A stretch of 64,000 nt of DNA from Alphaproteobacteria bacterium (GCA_028289425.1 JANQPL010000012.1:124001-188000), one strand, 5' to 3'. Positions 15,410 through 24,320 are shown, numbered from the stretch's first letter. Notes: generated from the sequence alone by a model not told the origin. A program made the numbers and translations.

Positions 15410-16066
15410 ATGATAGAGCTGTTCGAATTTCCGCCCACGCGCTCCCAGCGGGCAAAATGGGTCTTGGAAGAGGTGGGGGCGGCTTATGAGAGCCGTTCGA
15501 TCAACTTGCCCAATGGCGAACAGGACACCGACGCCTACCGGGCGCTCCAGCCCCTGGGAGCGGTCCCTGCCATCAGAACCGACCGGTATGCCATGTTTGA
15601 ATCGGTGGCGATCGTGCTTCAATTGATCGACGAGCATCCGGAGACAGATCTTGCACCGCGTCCGGGCACGCCCGAACGCGCAGCCTATTATCAATGGTGC
15701 GTCTTCGCGGGAACGGAAATCGACCCGACCGTGATGATGTTCTTCGACAATTCCATGCGGCCCGAGGCAGCGCACGACAAAAACATGGCAGAGAAGGGGC
15801 GCCGCGATTTTGCCGTCCGTGCACAGATTTTATCGAATGTGCTGCACGATCGCCCCTACATGCTTGGCGACACCTTTACCGGCGCCGACATTCTCATCGG
15901 GCATAGCTGTTTCATGGCAACGCTGACCGGGCTGATCGGCGATTTCCCGCGTCTTCAAGAGTATTTTGCACAGGTGCAACAACGTCCGGCTTATCGCCGG
16001 GCCTATGACGGCATCGATCTTTTCGCATGGAAAGGCGATCAAGACGCTAAGACACATTCAACATGA
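15410..16066 (+). CDS. Glutathione S-transferase family protein
   Basis: A 218-residue two-domain GST. The thioredoxin-like N-domain has PTRSQRAKWVLEEVGAAYE, the cis-Pro region GAVPAI and the ESVAIVLQLID helix; the C-terminal helical domain begins near residue 88 and has the family FTGADILIGH N-cap. It should add glutathione to an electrophile or serve as a thiol reductase. ATG 15410 has GAGGGAAGG upstream. It is divergent from the ArsR gene and overlaps the alcohol dehydrogenase gene by 20 bp tail-to-tail. Confidence 0.9.
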   Translation: MIELFEFPPTRSQRAKWVLEEVGAAYESRSINLPNGEQDTDAYRALQPLGAVPAIRTDRYAMFESVAIVLQLIDEHPETDLAPRPGTPERAAYYQWCVFAGTEIDPTVMMFFDNSMRPEAAHDKNMAEKGRRDFAVRAQILSNVLHDRPYMLGDTFTGADILIGHSCFMATLTGLIGDFPRLQEYFAQVQQRPAYRRAYDGIDLFAWKGDQDAKTHST

Positions 16067-17099
16067 TCTTGACCACATTGTCGTCGCGGGCATCGAACAG
16101 ACGATAGGCTTCCGTCCCGTCGGAAAGATCCATGGTGTGCGAGAACAAACCTTCGGCCTTTAGGCGTCCTTGCTGAAGGAGTGGGACCAAGCTCTGCCAC
16201 ATCAGCGTGACAGGCGCGACACCGGCGCGGATGGTGGCGTTCTTGTAAAGGATCGACATGAGCGGCAGGGTTACGTCCGCTTGCGGCAGCCCAATGAAGG
16301 ATGCTGTTCCGGCGGGCCCAACTAGACTCAAGGCAGCCTCAACGGCCGGCTTGGCGCCGGACGCTTCGAATACCGATTGCGGGCCTTTGCCATCGGTTTT
16401 TTCGATGATGGTCTGGAATGCCTCGTTGCCGGGCGCAAACGTGGTGGCTCCCAAGGCTTCCGCTTTCTGACGTCGGTTTTCCACCGGATCAATCGCGAAT
16501 ACCTGGGAGGCCCCCATGAGAAAGGCGAGCTCCACGCCGATAATGCCAATGGGCCCCAAGCCCACAATGGCAACGGAATGCCCGGGCCTGATATCCGCGC
16601 TGGTGGTTCCGAAATAGGCGGTGGCCATGGCGTCCGTGAGCAGAATCGCGTGGTCGTCGGATACGCCGTCGGGAATGCGCATGAGCGTGCGGTCCGCATT
16701 GGGAACCTGGACGAATTCCGCCTGACCGCCATTCAGTTCCTTGCTCAGGCCGAAACCGGTCACATTCGCGCATTCAGCGATGCGTCCGATTTGGCAGGAT
16801 TTACACCTGCCGCAACCGGTTCCCCCGGCGGCGAGCACTTTGTCGCCCACTTTGAAGCCGTGCACTTCCTTGCCCAGCTCCATCACTTCGCCGATGAACT
16901 CGTGCCCAACGCAGAACTTGTCCACATCCGCGCCGTAGTGGGTCTTAGAGATTTGATCGCCGTGATAGATGTGCAGATCCGACCCGCAAATGCTGCACTT
17001 GTCGACCTTTAGAATGACGCCGTTATGGCCGGTGAGTTTTGGGTCGTCGTAAGACTCATAGCGAATATCGCGGGGACCGTTAAAGACAAGGGCTTTCAT
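16047..17099 (-). CDS. Zinc-dependent medium-chain alcohol dehydrogenase
   Basis: A 350-residue MDR enzyme. The catalytic zinc ligands are in CSICGSDLHIYHGD and the GHEFIGEV His-Glu; the structural-zinc lobe has four cysteines (CGRCKSCQIGRIAEC). The NAD(P) motif is IVGLGPIGIIGVELA. It is most like formaldehyde/threonine-type dehydrogenases with the full structural zinc loop. It oxidises an alcohol, with the substrate unknown. It lies 43 bp downstream of the MoaD-like gene on the same strand, so they may be co-transcribed. Confidence 0.9.
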   Translation of the reverse strand: MKALVFNGPRDIRYESYDDPKLTGHNGVILKVDKCSICGSDLHIYHGDQISKTHYGADVDKFCVGHEFIGEVMELGKEVHGFKVGDKVLAAGGTGCGRCKSCQIGRIAECANVTGFGLSKELNGGQAEFVQVPNADRTLMRIPDGVSDDHAILLTDAMATAYFGTTSADIRPGHSVAIVGLGPIGIIGVELAFLMGASQVFAIDPVENRRQKAEALGATTFAPGNEAFQTIIEKTDGKGPQSVFEASGAKPAVEAALSLVGPAGTASFIGLPQADVTLPLMSILYKNATIRAGVAPVTLMWQSLVPLLQQGRLKAEGLFSHTMDLSDGTEAYRLFDARDDNVVKIMLNVS

Positions 17100-17142
17100 G
17101 TGCAGGGCGCTTCCTCATGGATACGGCCACGTCGAAAAACGG

Positions 17143-17391
17143 TCAGCCGCCCTTTAGCTTGGGCATAAAGCACACTTCGGAATTGGGCTCAAGCGGCTCC
17201 AGAAACTGGTCCTGGATCATCTCGCCATCGATGACGACGAACATGTGCTCCTCGAGAAACGGCGCAAGGCCCTCATACCGGGTATCGATGGCGCGCATCA
17301 GCGCACGCATATTGTCCGCCTCAAGATCGAATTCTCTCAGCCGATCCGTGAACTTTTCCGCCACATCACTGGACAGCACGACGCGCGCCAT
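17143..17391 (-). CDS. MoaD/ThiS-like ubiquitin-fold protein ending in Gly-Gly
   Basis: An 82-residue protein with a beta-grasp pattern and a C-terminal LKGG, the tail that is adenylated and thiocarboxylated in MoaD and ThiS sulfur carriers. The middle (LEADNMRALMRAIDTRYEGL, then MFVVIDGEMIQDQFLEPLEP) fits MoaD better than ThiS. It lies just downstream of the molybdenum hydroxylase genes, separated by a repeat. It could supply sulfur for molybdopterin or for another pathway. No MoaE or activating enzyme is in the window. Confidence 0.7.
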   Translation of the reverse strand: MARVVLSSDVAEKFTDRLREFDLEADNMRALMRAIDTRYEGLAPFLEEHMFVVIDGEMIQDQFLEPLEPNSEVCFMPKLKGG

Positions 17392-17436
17392 ACGATTGCC
17401 TCGCTAGTTGCCCAATTCGGGCCGTCCAATCTTAAT

Positions 17437-17614
17437 CGTCATCGCGAGCCCGCGTGAGCGGGTGTGGCCTGCCTTCGCCGAAGCGAAGCCCCGGCTTCGC
17501 GCAGGCGGGCGATCCAGGAGCCGAGCTTGATGAGCAAGCGGCTCTGGATTGCTTCGTCGCGGAGTTTATCCTCGGGCGCGCATAAAGCGCGACCCGGGGG
17601 CTCCTCGCAATGAC
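17437..17614. repeat. Composite REP-like repeat block
   Basis: A 178-bp block in the gap between the MoaD-like gene and the molybdenum hydroxylase. It begins CGTCATCGCGAG and ends CTCCTCGCAATGACA, which are related inverted ends. Inside are inverted ATCCAGGAGCCG / CGGCTCTGGAT and smaller hairpins such as CTTCGCCGAAGCGAAG. It is like the wide-spread repeats of the 'GTCATTGCGAGGAG ... GAAGCAATCC' type in Alphaproteobacteria. Confidence 0.7.
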
Positions 17615-17624
17615 AATTCGTCGT

Positions 17625-19883
17625 TTACCCGTCAATGGCGTCGAGCACGCGCGGTGGCGACAGGGGCAGCTGATCCATCCGCTTGCCCACCACTTGGGAG
17701 ACCGCGCTTGCCACCGCCGCCAAGGGCGGCACGATCGGCACCTCGCCCACGCCGCGCACCCCATAGGGGTGGAACGGATTGGGTACTTCGATAATCTGTG
17801 TATCGATCATCGGCAGGTCCGACGTGACCGGCATGCGGTAATCCAAAAAGCCTGGGTTCTCCAACCGGCCCTTATCATCGAAGATATATTCCTCGTTGAG
17901 GGCCCAGCCGACGCCTTGTGCCACGCCGCCCTGCATCTGCCCTTCCACATAGCCTGGATGGATGGCGCGGCCTGCATCTTGAATGGCGGTGTAACGCACC
18001 ACATCGACCCGACCGGTCCCCTTGTCAACTTCCACATCGCAAATGTGGGTGGCAAAGCCGGGGCCCGCACCGCGCGCGTTGATGGCCGCGGCACCCGTTA
18101 TGGTCCCGCCAAGCTTGGCCGATTGGGCCGCAATCTTTTCAAGACTGAGGGGGTCGAAATCACCCACATTGCTGCTGGCCGGGTGGGCCGCGCCGTCGCG
18201 CCATTCGACACCTTCCACGTCCACTTCCCAAATTTGGGCAGCCCGTTCGCAGAGTTGCGTGACCACTTGTTTGGAAGCATCGACAACCGCCATGCCCACC
18301 GCGAAGGTCACACGGCTGCCGCCCGTCAGGCCGCTATAGCCGATGGAGGCGGTGTCGCCGATGGTGATGCGAATGCGGTCGGGATTGATGCCCAAAACTT
18401 CCGCCGCCATCAGCACCATGGAGGCGCGCGAGCCGCCAATGTCCGGGTTGGGCGACACGACGGTCACCGTGCCGTCCATGTTTACGTTCACATTCGCGGT
18501 GGATTCACCACCGATGTTGAACCAAAAGCCGCAGGCAATAGCCCGCCCCTGGTTGGGGCCAAGCGGTGCCGAATAGTGCGGGTGATCCTTCGCAGCCTTG
18601 AGGGTTTCTTCAAAGCCGATCTGTTTGAACTTGGCGCCGTAAAGCGCGCGGGTGCCTTCCTTCGCCGCATTCTTGAGGCGCAGGTCGATCGGGTCCACCC
18701 CGATCTTTTCGGCAAGTTCGTCCAACACGCTTTCCACGGCAAACGCCGTCATGGGCGCACCCGGCGCCCGGTAGGCGGCGCATTTCGCGCGGTTGCTCAC
18801 CACATCGTAGCCGACCACTTTGGCGTTTTCGATGTCGTAACAGGCAAACGCCGTCATGCAGCCCGCCATGGCCGGCGATCCGGGAAACGCACCCGCTTCA
18901 TATTTCAGTCCCAGTTCGGCCGCCGTAATCTCGCCGCTGTTCCGCATACCGATCTTTGTGCGCACGACAGATCCGGAGGTGGGGCCGGAGCCGCGGAACA
19001 CTTCTTCGCGGGACATGACCGCCCGCACGGGACGGCCGGTTTTGCGCGACAAAAGAAGCGCGACCGGTTCCAGATAGATGGTGGTTTTGCCGCCGAAACC
19101 GCCGCCGATTTCCGCGGGCGTTACCTTCAAGTTCGCATGATCGATCCCCAGCAGCGTCGTCGTCATATCGCGCACGGCGAACTGGCCTTGGCTTGAGCAC
19201 CAGATGCGGGACTGCCCGTCTTCGGTCCATTCGGCAACGGCGGCGTGGGGCTCGATATAGCCTTGGTGGGTGGCCGCCGTGCGGAAGGTGCGCTCGACAA
19301 TCACATCCGCTTCTCCGAAGCCTTTGTCGATGTCACCGGCGCCAAACTCCAGCCGCTGGGCCACGTTAGAGGGTTTGTCCGGTTTCGGGTCCACATTCTT
19401 TGTGAACAGATCGTCATGGAGGAGGGGCGCATCGGGCTTCATCGCCTCTTCCACATCGATCACATGGGGCAATACCTCGTATTCCACCTCAATGAGGGAT
19501 AGAGCTTCGGTGGCAATCGACGCGCTGGTCGCCGCCACAGCCGCGACTGCATGTCCGTCATAGAGCGCTTTTTCCCGAGCCATCACATTTCGGGAAAGGT
19601 CCGCGAAATTGACTTGGGCCTCGCCCGCATCGGCCATGCCGCTGACTTCCGGGAAGTCCTTGGCGGTGACGACCGACAAGACGCCGGGCAGCGCCTCTGC
19701 CTTACTTGTGTCGATGCTTTTGATCCGCGCATGAGCGTGCGGGCTTCTCAAGATTTTGGCTTCCAGCATGCCGGGCAGGCGCAGGTCCGCACCGAAATTG
19801 GCGCGCCCGGTGACTTTGTCGACGCCGTCCGGGCGTACGATACGTTTGCCGATCCATTTGGTTTCGATTTGTTCAGCACCCAT
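17625..19883 (-). CDS. Molybdenum hydroxylase large subunit (xanthine dehydrogenase/CoxL family)
   Basis: A 752-residue molybdopterin-binding subunit. It starts with GKRIVRPDGVDKVTGRANFGADL, has QGQFAVRDMTT and GGGFGGKT cofactor loops, and the active-site loop is AAYRAPGAP rather than the CODH-specific VAYRCSFR, so this is not an authentic CO dehydrogenase. The catalytic Glu sits in GVGEVPIVPP near the C-terminus. It hydroxylates an aromatic, aldehyde or heterocycle. The three subunits follow in the order FAD, 2Fe-2S and Mo, 2-3 bp apart, as one operon. Confidence 0.92.
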   Translation of the reverse strand: MGAEQIETKWIGKRIVRPDGVDKVTGRANFGADLRLPGMLEAKILRSPHAHARIKSIDTSKAEALPGVLSVVTAKDFPEVSGMADAGEAQVNFADLSRNVMAREKALYDGHAVAAVAATSASIATEALSLIEVEYEVLPHVIDVEEAMKPDAPLLHDDLFTKNVDPKPDKPSNVAQRLEFGAGDIDKGFGEADVIVERTFRTAATHQGYIEPHAAVAEWTEDGQSRIWCSSQGQFAVRDMTTTLLGIDHANLKVTPAEIGGGFGGKTTIYLEPVALLLSRKTGRPVRAVMSREEVFRGSGPTSGSVVRTKIGMRNSGEITAAELGLKYEAGAFPGSPAMAGCMTAFACYDIENAKVVGYDVVSNRAKCAAYRAPGAPMTAFAVESVLDELAEKIGVDPIDLRLKNAAKEGTRALYGAKFKQIGFEETLKAAKDHPHYSAPLGPNQGRAIACGFWFNIGGESTANVNVNMDGTVTVVSPNPDIGGSRASMVLMAAEVLGINPDRIRITIGDTASIGYSGLTGGSRVTFAVGMAVVDASKQVVTQLCERAAQIWEVDVEGVEWRDGAAHPASSNVGDFDPLSLEKIAAQSAKLGGTITGAAAINARGAGPGFATHICDVEVDKGTGRVDVVRYTAIQDAGRAIHPGYVEGQMQGGVAQGVGWALNEEYIFDDKGRLENPGFLDYRMPVTSDLPMIDTQIIEVPNPFHPYGVRGVGEVPIVPPLAAVASAVSQVVGKRMDQLPLSPPRVLDAIDG

Positions 19884-19886
19884 GGC

Positions 19887-20363
19887 TCACGCTCCTCTCA
19901 TTTCGGCGGCGGCGTCCTGGACGGCGCGCACAATCTTGTCATATCCCGTGCAACGGCACAGATTGCCGGCAAGCCAAAAACGGATCTCGGTTTCGGTAGG
20001 ATCTGGGTTCTTGTCCAGCAGTGCCTTTGCGGCGACCAGGAAACCTGGCGTGCAGAACCCACATTGCAGGGACGCTTGTTCCAAAAACTGTTTCTGCAAA
20101 GGATGCAATTGATCGGCAGTTGCCATGCCTTCAATGGTCTCGATCTGCCGGCCTTCCGCTTCGGCGCCGAGCATGAGGCAAGAGCAAACCACATTGCCGT
20201 CGACAATGACGCTGCAGGCGCCGCAGTCGCCGGTGGAGCACCCTTCTTTCGTGCCGGTCAGACCCAGCTCATCGCGCAGCACATCCAAAAGGGTTTGCTG
20301 CGCTTCACAGAGGTATTCGACACTTTCTCCGTTTACGGAGGTTGTAATGTGTTGTTTCGTCAT
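19887..20363 (-). CDS. Molybdenum hydroxylase [2Fe-2S] subunit (CoxS/XdhC-like)
   Basis: A 158-residue protein with two cluster domains. The plant-type ferredoxin domain has CSTGDCGACSVIVDG plus a later Cys (VVCSCL); the helical domain has QCGFCTPGF and LAGNLCRCTGY. It passes electrons from the Mo site to the FAD subunit. It starts 2 bp after the FAD gene ends and stops 3 bp before the large-subunit gene. Confidence 0.95.
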   Translation of the reverse strand: MTKQHITTSVNGESVEYLCEAQQTLLDVLRDELGLTGTKEGCSTGDCGACSVIVDGNVVCSCLMLGAEAEGRQIETIEGMATADQLHPLQKQFLEQASLQCGFCTPGFLVAAKALLDKNPDPTETEIRFWLAGNLCRCTGYDKIVRAVQDAAAEMRGA

Positions 20364-20365
20364 AC

Positions 20366-21232
20366 TTAAGCCTTTGCGCGTTCCAATGCTTTCTGCGCGG
20401 CGCGCGTTGCCAGCACGCCTGCAACTTTTTTCCGATAGTCGACCGTCCCCCGTTTGTCGTCGATGGGGTTGCAGGCAGCGCTTGCCGCTGCGGCCAGTGT
20501 GTTAAGGGCGGTCTCGTCAATAGTGGAGCCGATTAGAGCGGCGGCGCCGTCCGCCACCAAGACTTGGGTGGGGGCGACGGCACCCAGGGCCACGCGGGCC
20601 GCCTGGCAGACGCCGGCGTCATCCAGTGTCAGGCACACGCCGGCGCCGACGACCGCGATGTCCATTTCGGTGCGCGGGATCAGCCTGAGATAGGCGTCGC
20701 CGGTTCGGGGCGGCGGTTTGGGGACGGTGAAGCTCACCACGAATTCGTCTTGAGACAGGCAGGTCTGGCCGGGCCCCGTGACCACGTCTTCCACGGGAAT
20801 GTCCCGCGTGCCGTTCGGCCCCGCGATCGTGCAGGTGGCGCCGGCGGCGATCAAAGCCGGCACGCAGTCGGCGGCGGGCGAGGCATTACACAGATTACCG
20901 CCCGGAGAGGCGCGCCCCTGAATTTGTTGCGACCCGATCAGGTCCATCGCTTCCACAATGCCGGGAAACGTTGTCTTCAGACCGTTATGAGCGCTCATTT
21001 CGACGCCCGTCGCGGCCGCACCGATCACGAAAGCCTTATCGGACTCTGCTATCTCGCGGGTCTCGGCGATCCGTTTGATATCGATGATGGTTTGCGGCGT
21101 GATTTGCCCCGTGCGCATTTGCACCAGCAGATCCGTGCCGCCGGCCAAGACACGGCCATTGCCGCTGGCAGCCGCAAGCGCAGCGACAGCGTCATTCACG
21201 CTCGTGGGCGCGACATAGTCGATTGATGGCAT
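20366..21232 (-). CDS. Molybdenum hydroxylase FAD-binding subunit (CoxM-like)
   Basis: A 288-residue protein of the CoxM/XdhA FAD family, with the FAD loops LAGGTDLLVQMRTG (residues 30-43) and QIQGRASPGGNLCNASPAADCVPAL, and a C-terminal CO-dehydrogenase flavoprotein domain. Electrons leave here to a quinone, NAD or other acceptor. It is the first gene of the three-subunit operon and follows the LLM oxidoreductase gene by 32 bp. Confidence 0.93.
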   Translation of the reverse strand: MPSIDYVAPTSVNDAVAALAAASGNGRVLAGGTDLLVQMRTGQITPQTIIDIKRIAETREIAESDKAFVIGAAATGVEMSAHNGLKTTFPGIVEAMDLIGSQQIQGRASPGGNLCNASPAADCVPALIAAGATCTIAGPNGTRDIPVEDVVTGPGQTCLSQDEFVVSFTVPKPPPRTGDAYLRLIPRTEMDIAVVGAGVCLTLDDAGVCQAARVALGAVAPTQVLVADGAAALIGSTIDETALNTLAAAASAACNPIDDKRGTVDYRKKVAGVLATRAAQKALERAKA

Positions 21233-21264
21233 GTAGTTCTCTTTCCAATTCCAGTTCGCAAATT

Positions 21265-22098
21265 CTAAACGCGTGGGATCAGGTCGACAATCTCCCTAAG
21301 CTTGTCGAGATGTTGCTGGGGCGTCAGGCCGCCACCCAATGTCCTGAGGCAAAGCTGGTTGAGGCCAATTTCCTGCCAACCGCGCACTCTGTCCTGCCAT
21401 TCTGCTTCACGAGGGCCCACCACTGCAACACCTGCCTCGGTATGGATGTCGGCAGGGTCCCGCCCGGCGGCTTTGGCTGCGCCGTCAATCCGCGTCTTAA
21501 CCCCAGGGAATTCCTCGGGCGAACAAAGCACATACCAGCCATCCGCATACGCCCCAATGCGTTGTACGACGGCGGCGCCGGGGATCGACGTGGCGCCGAT
21601 CCAAATGGGAATAGGCTGCTGACGGGGTAGGGGGTTAAGGCCAAGGCCCTGGACTTTGTCCCACCGGCCGTCGAAATCGACGCTTTCTTGTGTCCACAAT
21701 AGTTTAAGCAGTTGAAGCTGTTCGTTGCACCGGGCGCCGCGGGTGGCGAAATCCTGGCCTAGGGCTTCGTATTCTTCTTTGCTGCCGCCCACGCCCACAC
21801 CGAGGACAAAGCGTCCGCCCGACAGAACGTCTATACCCGCCGCTTGTTTCGCCACTTGCACGGTTTGCCGGGCGGGCAGGGCGATGACCGACGGGACCAG
21901 CCGGATCTTTTCGGTGACCGCCGCAATATAGGCCAGCATGGTCATGGATTCATGCAAATGACCGCTTTTGGGGCGCAGCACCATGTCCGGTACGCGCAAA
22001 TGGGTAAAGCCCAGTTCCTCGGCGGATTGCGCGAAGGCAACAATGGACTTCAGATCGTCCTGCATTTCGCGGACGGGCAGGGACACGCCGATTTTCAT
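21265..22098 (-). CDS. LLM-class (luciferase-like) flavin/F420-dependent oxidoreductase
   Basis: A 277-residue TIM-barrel protein. Features include MKIGVSLPVREM, FAQSAEELGFTHLRVPDM, PARQTVQVAKQAAGIDVLSGGR and GVGVGGSKEEYEALG, typical of the TIGR03619 group. It would use FMNH2 or F420; the choice cannot be read here. It lies between the ABM monooxygenase gene and the molybdenum hydroxylase genes on one strand, suggesting a shared oxidative pathway. Confidence 0.88.
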   Translation of the reverse strand: MKIGVSLPVREMQDDLKSIVAFAQSAEELGFTHLRVPDMVLRPKSGHLHESMTMLAYIAAVTEKIRLVPSVIALPARQTVQVAKQAAGIDVLSGGRFVLGVGVGGSKEEYEALGQDFATRGARCNEQLQLLKLLWTQESVDFDGRWDKVQGLGLNPLPRQQPIPIWIGATSIPGAAVVQRIGAYADGWYVLCSPEEFPGVKTRIDGAAKAAGRDPADIHTEAGVAVVGPREAEWQDRVRGWQEIGLNQLCLRTLGGGLTPQQHLDKLREIVDLIPRV

Positions 22099-22121
22099 GG
22101 ATAACTTCCCATAGAATTTGC

Positions 22122-22478
22122 TTACTTAAAATGTCCGCCTAAAGATGAAAACACGTTCGGTCCAATCGCGGAAAACGCTTCCAGCAATGCCGGCGATGGA
22201 TTGCCGCAAACATTGAAGTTTTTGATTTTGCGGAGCGGCGCCAGTTCCTTGGCGAATTCGGCATAGTTCTTAGCGTGGAACATCACCGCATCAGAATTGG
22301 CGTAATGTTCCACCACGCGAACTTCCGTGCCGGCATCGTTCAGGTGCCAGCTATAAATCAGCGTGTCGGGCTCGGTCTTGCCGATGTGCTCCACCAGGCG
22401 GCCGATGACGTCTTTCAACTCATCGAGTTTGCCCGGGACCACGTTCGATTCAACAAAGAGGGTGATAGCGTCAGACAT
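22122..22478 (-). CDS. Antibiotic biosynthesis monooxygenase (ABM)-like protein
   Basis: A 118-residue dimeric alpha/beta-barrel protein: LFVESNVVPGKLDELKDVIG, then EPDTLIYSWHLNDAGTEVRV and HYANSDAVMFHAKNYAEFAKEL, all typical of the ABM superfamily. ATG 22478 follows a CAGGGAAA purine run; the frame continues upstream without family character. First gene of the presumed operon leading to the molybdenum hydroxylase. Substrate unknown. Confidence 0.82.
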   Translation of the reverse strand: MSDAITLFVESNVVPGKLDELKDVIGRLVEHIGKTEPDTLIYSWHLNDAGTEVRVVEHYANSDAVMFHAKNYAEFAKELAPLRKIKNFNVCGNPSPALLEAFSAIGPNVFSSLGGHFK

Positions 22479-22591
22479 AATGCATTTCCCTGGTTTAAGT
22501 GGGGGTTTGTTCTTTTTATCCCAACGGTGCGGCACGAAGCATCACATGGGTGATATTGGATCCGTCGCCTCCTTTTGGCGCAAGCGCCTGT

Positions 22592-23497
22592 CTAGTTCAT
22601 CACGTCGCTGGCGGGTAGGTGGGTTTCGCGACGCGTCTTGAAGCGGTCTTCGAAGGCCACGGCAAGACAGGCTGCAATGATGATCACGGCCCCCAGCCAA
22701 AGCTGCCAGCCGGGAATTTCTCCGAACAAGGACCAGCCGATCAGCGCCGCCCAAATCAAACTGGTGTATTCCACAGGCGCCAGTTGAGCCGCAGGGGCGC
22801 GGGCATAGGCAATGGTCATCAAGGTCCAAATGCCCACGCCAAACACGCCGGTCATGGCGTAGAAGGGCAGACGCTCCGTCTCGGGCGTTGGCGCCATGAA
22901 GACGAGCACCGGCAGCATCAGGATGGCCGGCAGAATGTTGGTGAACATGGCAAGGGTGGCCGTGTCTTCGCTGCGGGAGCGCCAGCGCAACAGCACCAGC
23001 GAGATCGCATAGGTGAACGCCGCCGCGAAGGCACAGGCGATGCCGAACAAACGGTTGCCGCCCTCGGGTCCGCCTTCCGGACCACCGGAAACCGCAAGCG
23101 CTGCGCCGATAAATCCTGCGACCGCCGCGCCCGCTGTATAGAGCGTCATGCGCTCTCCCAGAATGACCCAGGCGACGGGTGCGATCATCAGCGCGGAGGT
23201 GAAGGCCAGTGTCGTCGCCTCCGCAAGGGCAATGTGGGTCAGCGACAGAAAAAAGGCATAGGCTGAAAACAATTGGATCGCGCCGCGTATGGTGTGGAAC
23301 GGCAGGGCGCCAATGCCCGGCCAAGTGGGTTTGAGAAACAAGAAGCCGGTCGAAGCGATAAGCGCCCCAAAGAAATAACGCCAAGCCGTCAGTACCAAGA
23401 CGGCATCTTCCGTGGACAGCCATTTCATGGAGGCATTCATGAGCGCCGCGCAGACTATGCCGCCGGCGGCGATGAGAATGGGGGCGGGCGTCGGCAT
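22592..23497 (-). CDS. EamA/DMT family transporter (copy 1)
   Basis: A 301-residue inner-membrane protein with ten hydrophobic segments in two EamA repeats (residues 6-140 and 155-290). The start ATG overlaps the stop of the upstream TetR gene (TAATG), so it is translated from the same message. It probably exports a metabolite or drug under control of that regulator. Related in fold, but not closely in sequence, to the second EamA gene at 34.6 kb. Confidence 0.9.
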   Translation of the reverse strand: MPTPAPILIAAGGIVCAALMNASMKWLSTEDAVLVLTAWRYFFGALIASTGFLFLKPTWPGIGALPFHTIRGAIQLFSAYAFFLSLTHIALAEATTLAFTSALMIAPVAWVILGERMTLYTAGAAVAGFIGAALAVSGGPEGGPEGGNRLFGIACAFAAAFTYAISLVLLRWRSRSEDTATLAMFTNILPAILMLPVLVFMAPTPETERLPFYAMTGVFGVGIWTLMTIAYARAPAAQLAPVEYTSLIWAALIGWSLFGEIPGWQLWLGAVIIIAACLAVAFEDRFKTRRETHLPASDVMN

Positions 23498-24177
23498 TAC
23501 GATTCCGCTTCCGTTTCGGGTGCGCCTTTGAGCTGCAAATAATCGGACGCCATGCGCAAGGTTTCGCGCGTGAACGCTTCGTCGGTGCATTGGGTGAGTT
23601 GGCTGCGCCGTATCACCTGATCGAGACGTCCCCGGAGGATGGAGCTTACCTGATCGACCACGAACGGCACGGCAAGATCCGGATACGGATGGCCGATTTC
23701 ATCCTGTCGGGCCATGAGCAACTCGCCCAGACCCTTGTACAGATTGCCCAACAGCTCGGCGAAGTGCGCTTTTAGTTCCGGATCGGACTGGGAAGCTTCC
23801 AGACCGGAGCGTTTGAAGCCCGGCCGGACCCGGCCCATCAGCAGAGAGGCTTCGATATAGCCCCTCAGAATGTCAGCGATGGTGGCACCCTCCCAGCGCG
23901 CCGGGTCCACGCCCTCGCGCGTCACCCGCTCGAATTCGGTGCTCATGCGGTCGAATAGGGCGTACATGAGCGCCTTCTTGTCCCGGAAATGGTGGTAGAC
24001 CGCGCCCACCGAGCAGTTTGCTTGCTCCGCCACGTCCGCCACCGACGTGGCCTCGGCGCCTTTTTCGGTGAACAACACCTCGGCCGCATCCAGCAGGGAT
24101 TCCTGCGTTCTTTGACTACGGGTCTGCTGGCCGTCCCGCTTCCAGTGCATGTCCGAAATCCAAGGGTTTTTGCCCAA
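23497..24177 (-). CDS. TetR/AcrR family regulator
   Basis: A 226-residue repressor with the HTH at residues 20-66 (ESLLDAAEVLFTEKGAEATS, then SVGAVYHHFRDKKALMYALF) and a helical ligand domain. I favour the TTG at 24177 because GGAGGG lies 8 bp upstream; the in-frame ATG at 24150 has no such site. It is coupled to the downstream transporter gene by TAATG. Overlapping palindromes at 24213-24234, in the gap to the divergent aldo/keto reductase gene, are the likely operator. Confidence 0.9.
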   Translation of the reverse strand: MGKNPWISDMHWKRDGQQTRSQRTQESLLDAAEVLFTEKGAEATSVADVAEQANCSVGAVYHHFRDKKALMYALFDRMSTEFERVTREGVDPARWEGATIADILRGYIEASLLMGRVRPGFKRSGLEASQSDPELKAHFAELLGNLYKGLGELLMARQDEIGHPYPDLAVPFVVDQVSSILRGRLDQVIRRSQLTQCTDEAFTRETLRMASDYLQLKGAPETEAES

Positions 24178-24212
24178 AATAAGCGCCCTCCGAATAACGA
24201 CTTGCGCAAAAA

Positions 24213-24234
24213 CATAATCCGAATTATGATTCGG
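24213..24234. promoter_or_regulatory. Overlapping palindromes, candidate TetR operator
   Basis: CATAAT-CCGA-ATTATG (24213-24228) and CCGAAT-TATG-ATTCGG (24219-24234) each have perfect 6-bp arms and overlap by 10 bp. They lie 36 bp upstream of the TetR start in the 143-bp divergent gap. Confidence 0.5.
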
Positions 24235-24320
24235 TTTTAGAAAATTTGGTCTTGCGGGTCAAGCCGTTTCTTAATCGGCACGGAAAATGGCCTGGCAGGG
24301 AGAAATAAGAGGCGTGAGGA

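Noticed and set aside
17610-19196. A 528-codon open frame on the plus strand
   Set aside because: It lies antisense to the molybdenum hydroxylase large subunit, has a His/Arg-rich composition typical of a GC-rich shadow and shows no domain.
17625-21232. Authentic carbon monoxide dehydrogenase
   Set aside because: The large-subunit active-site loop is AAYRAPGAP, not the VAYRCSFR signature with the Mo-Cu cysteine.
23497-23590. Longer EamA protein starting at 23590
   Set aside because: The extra 31 residues overlap the TetR coding region and lack membrane character; the TAATG junction gives a natural start at 23497.
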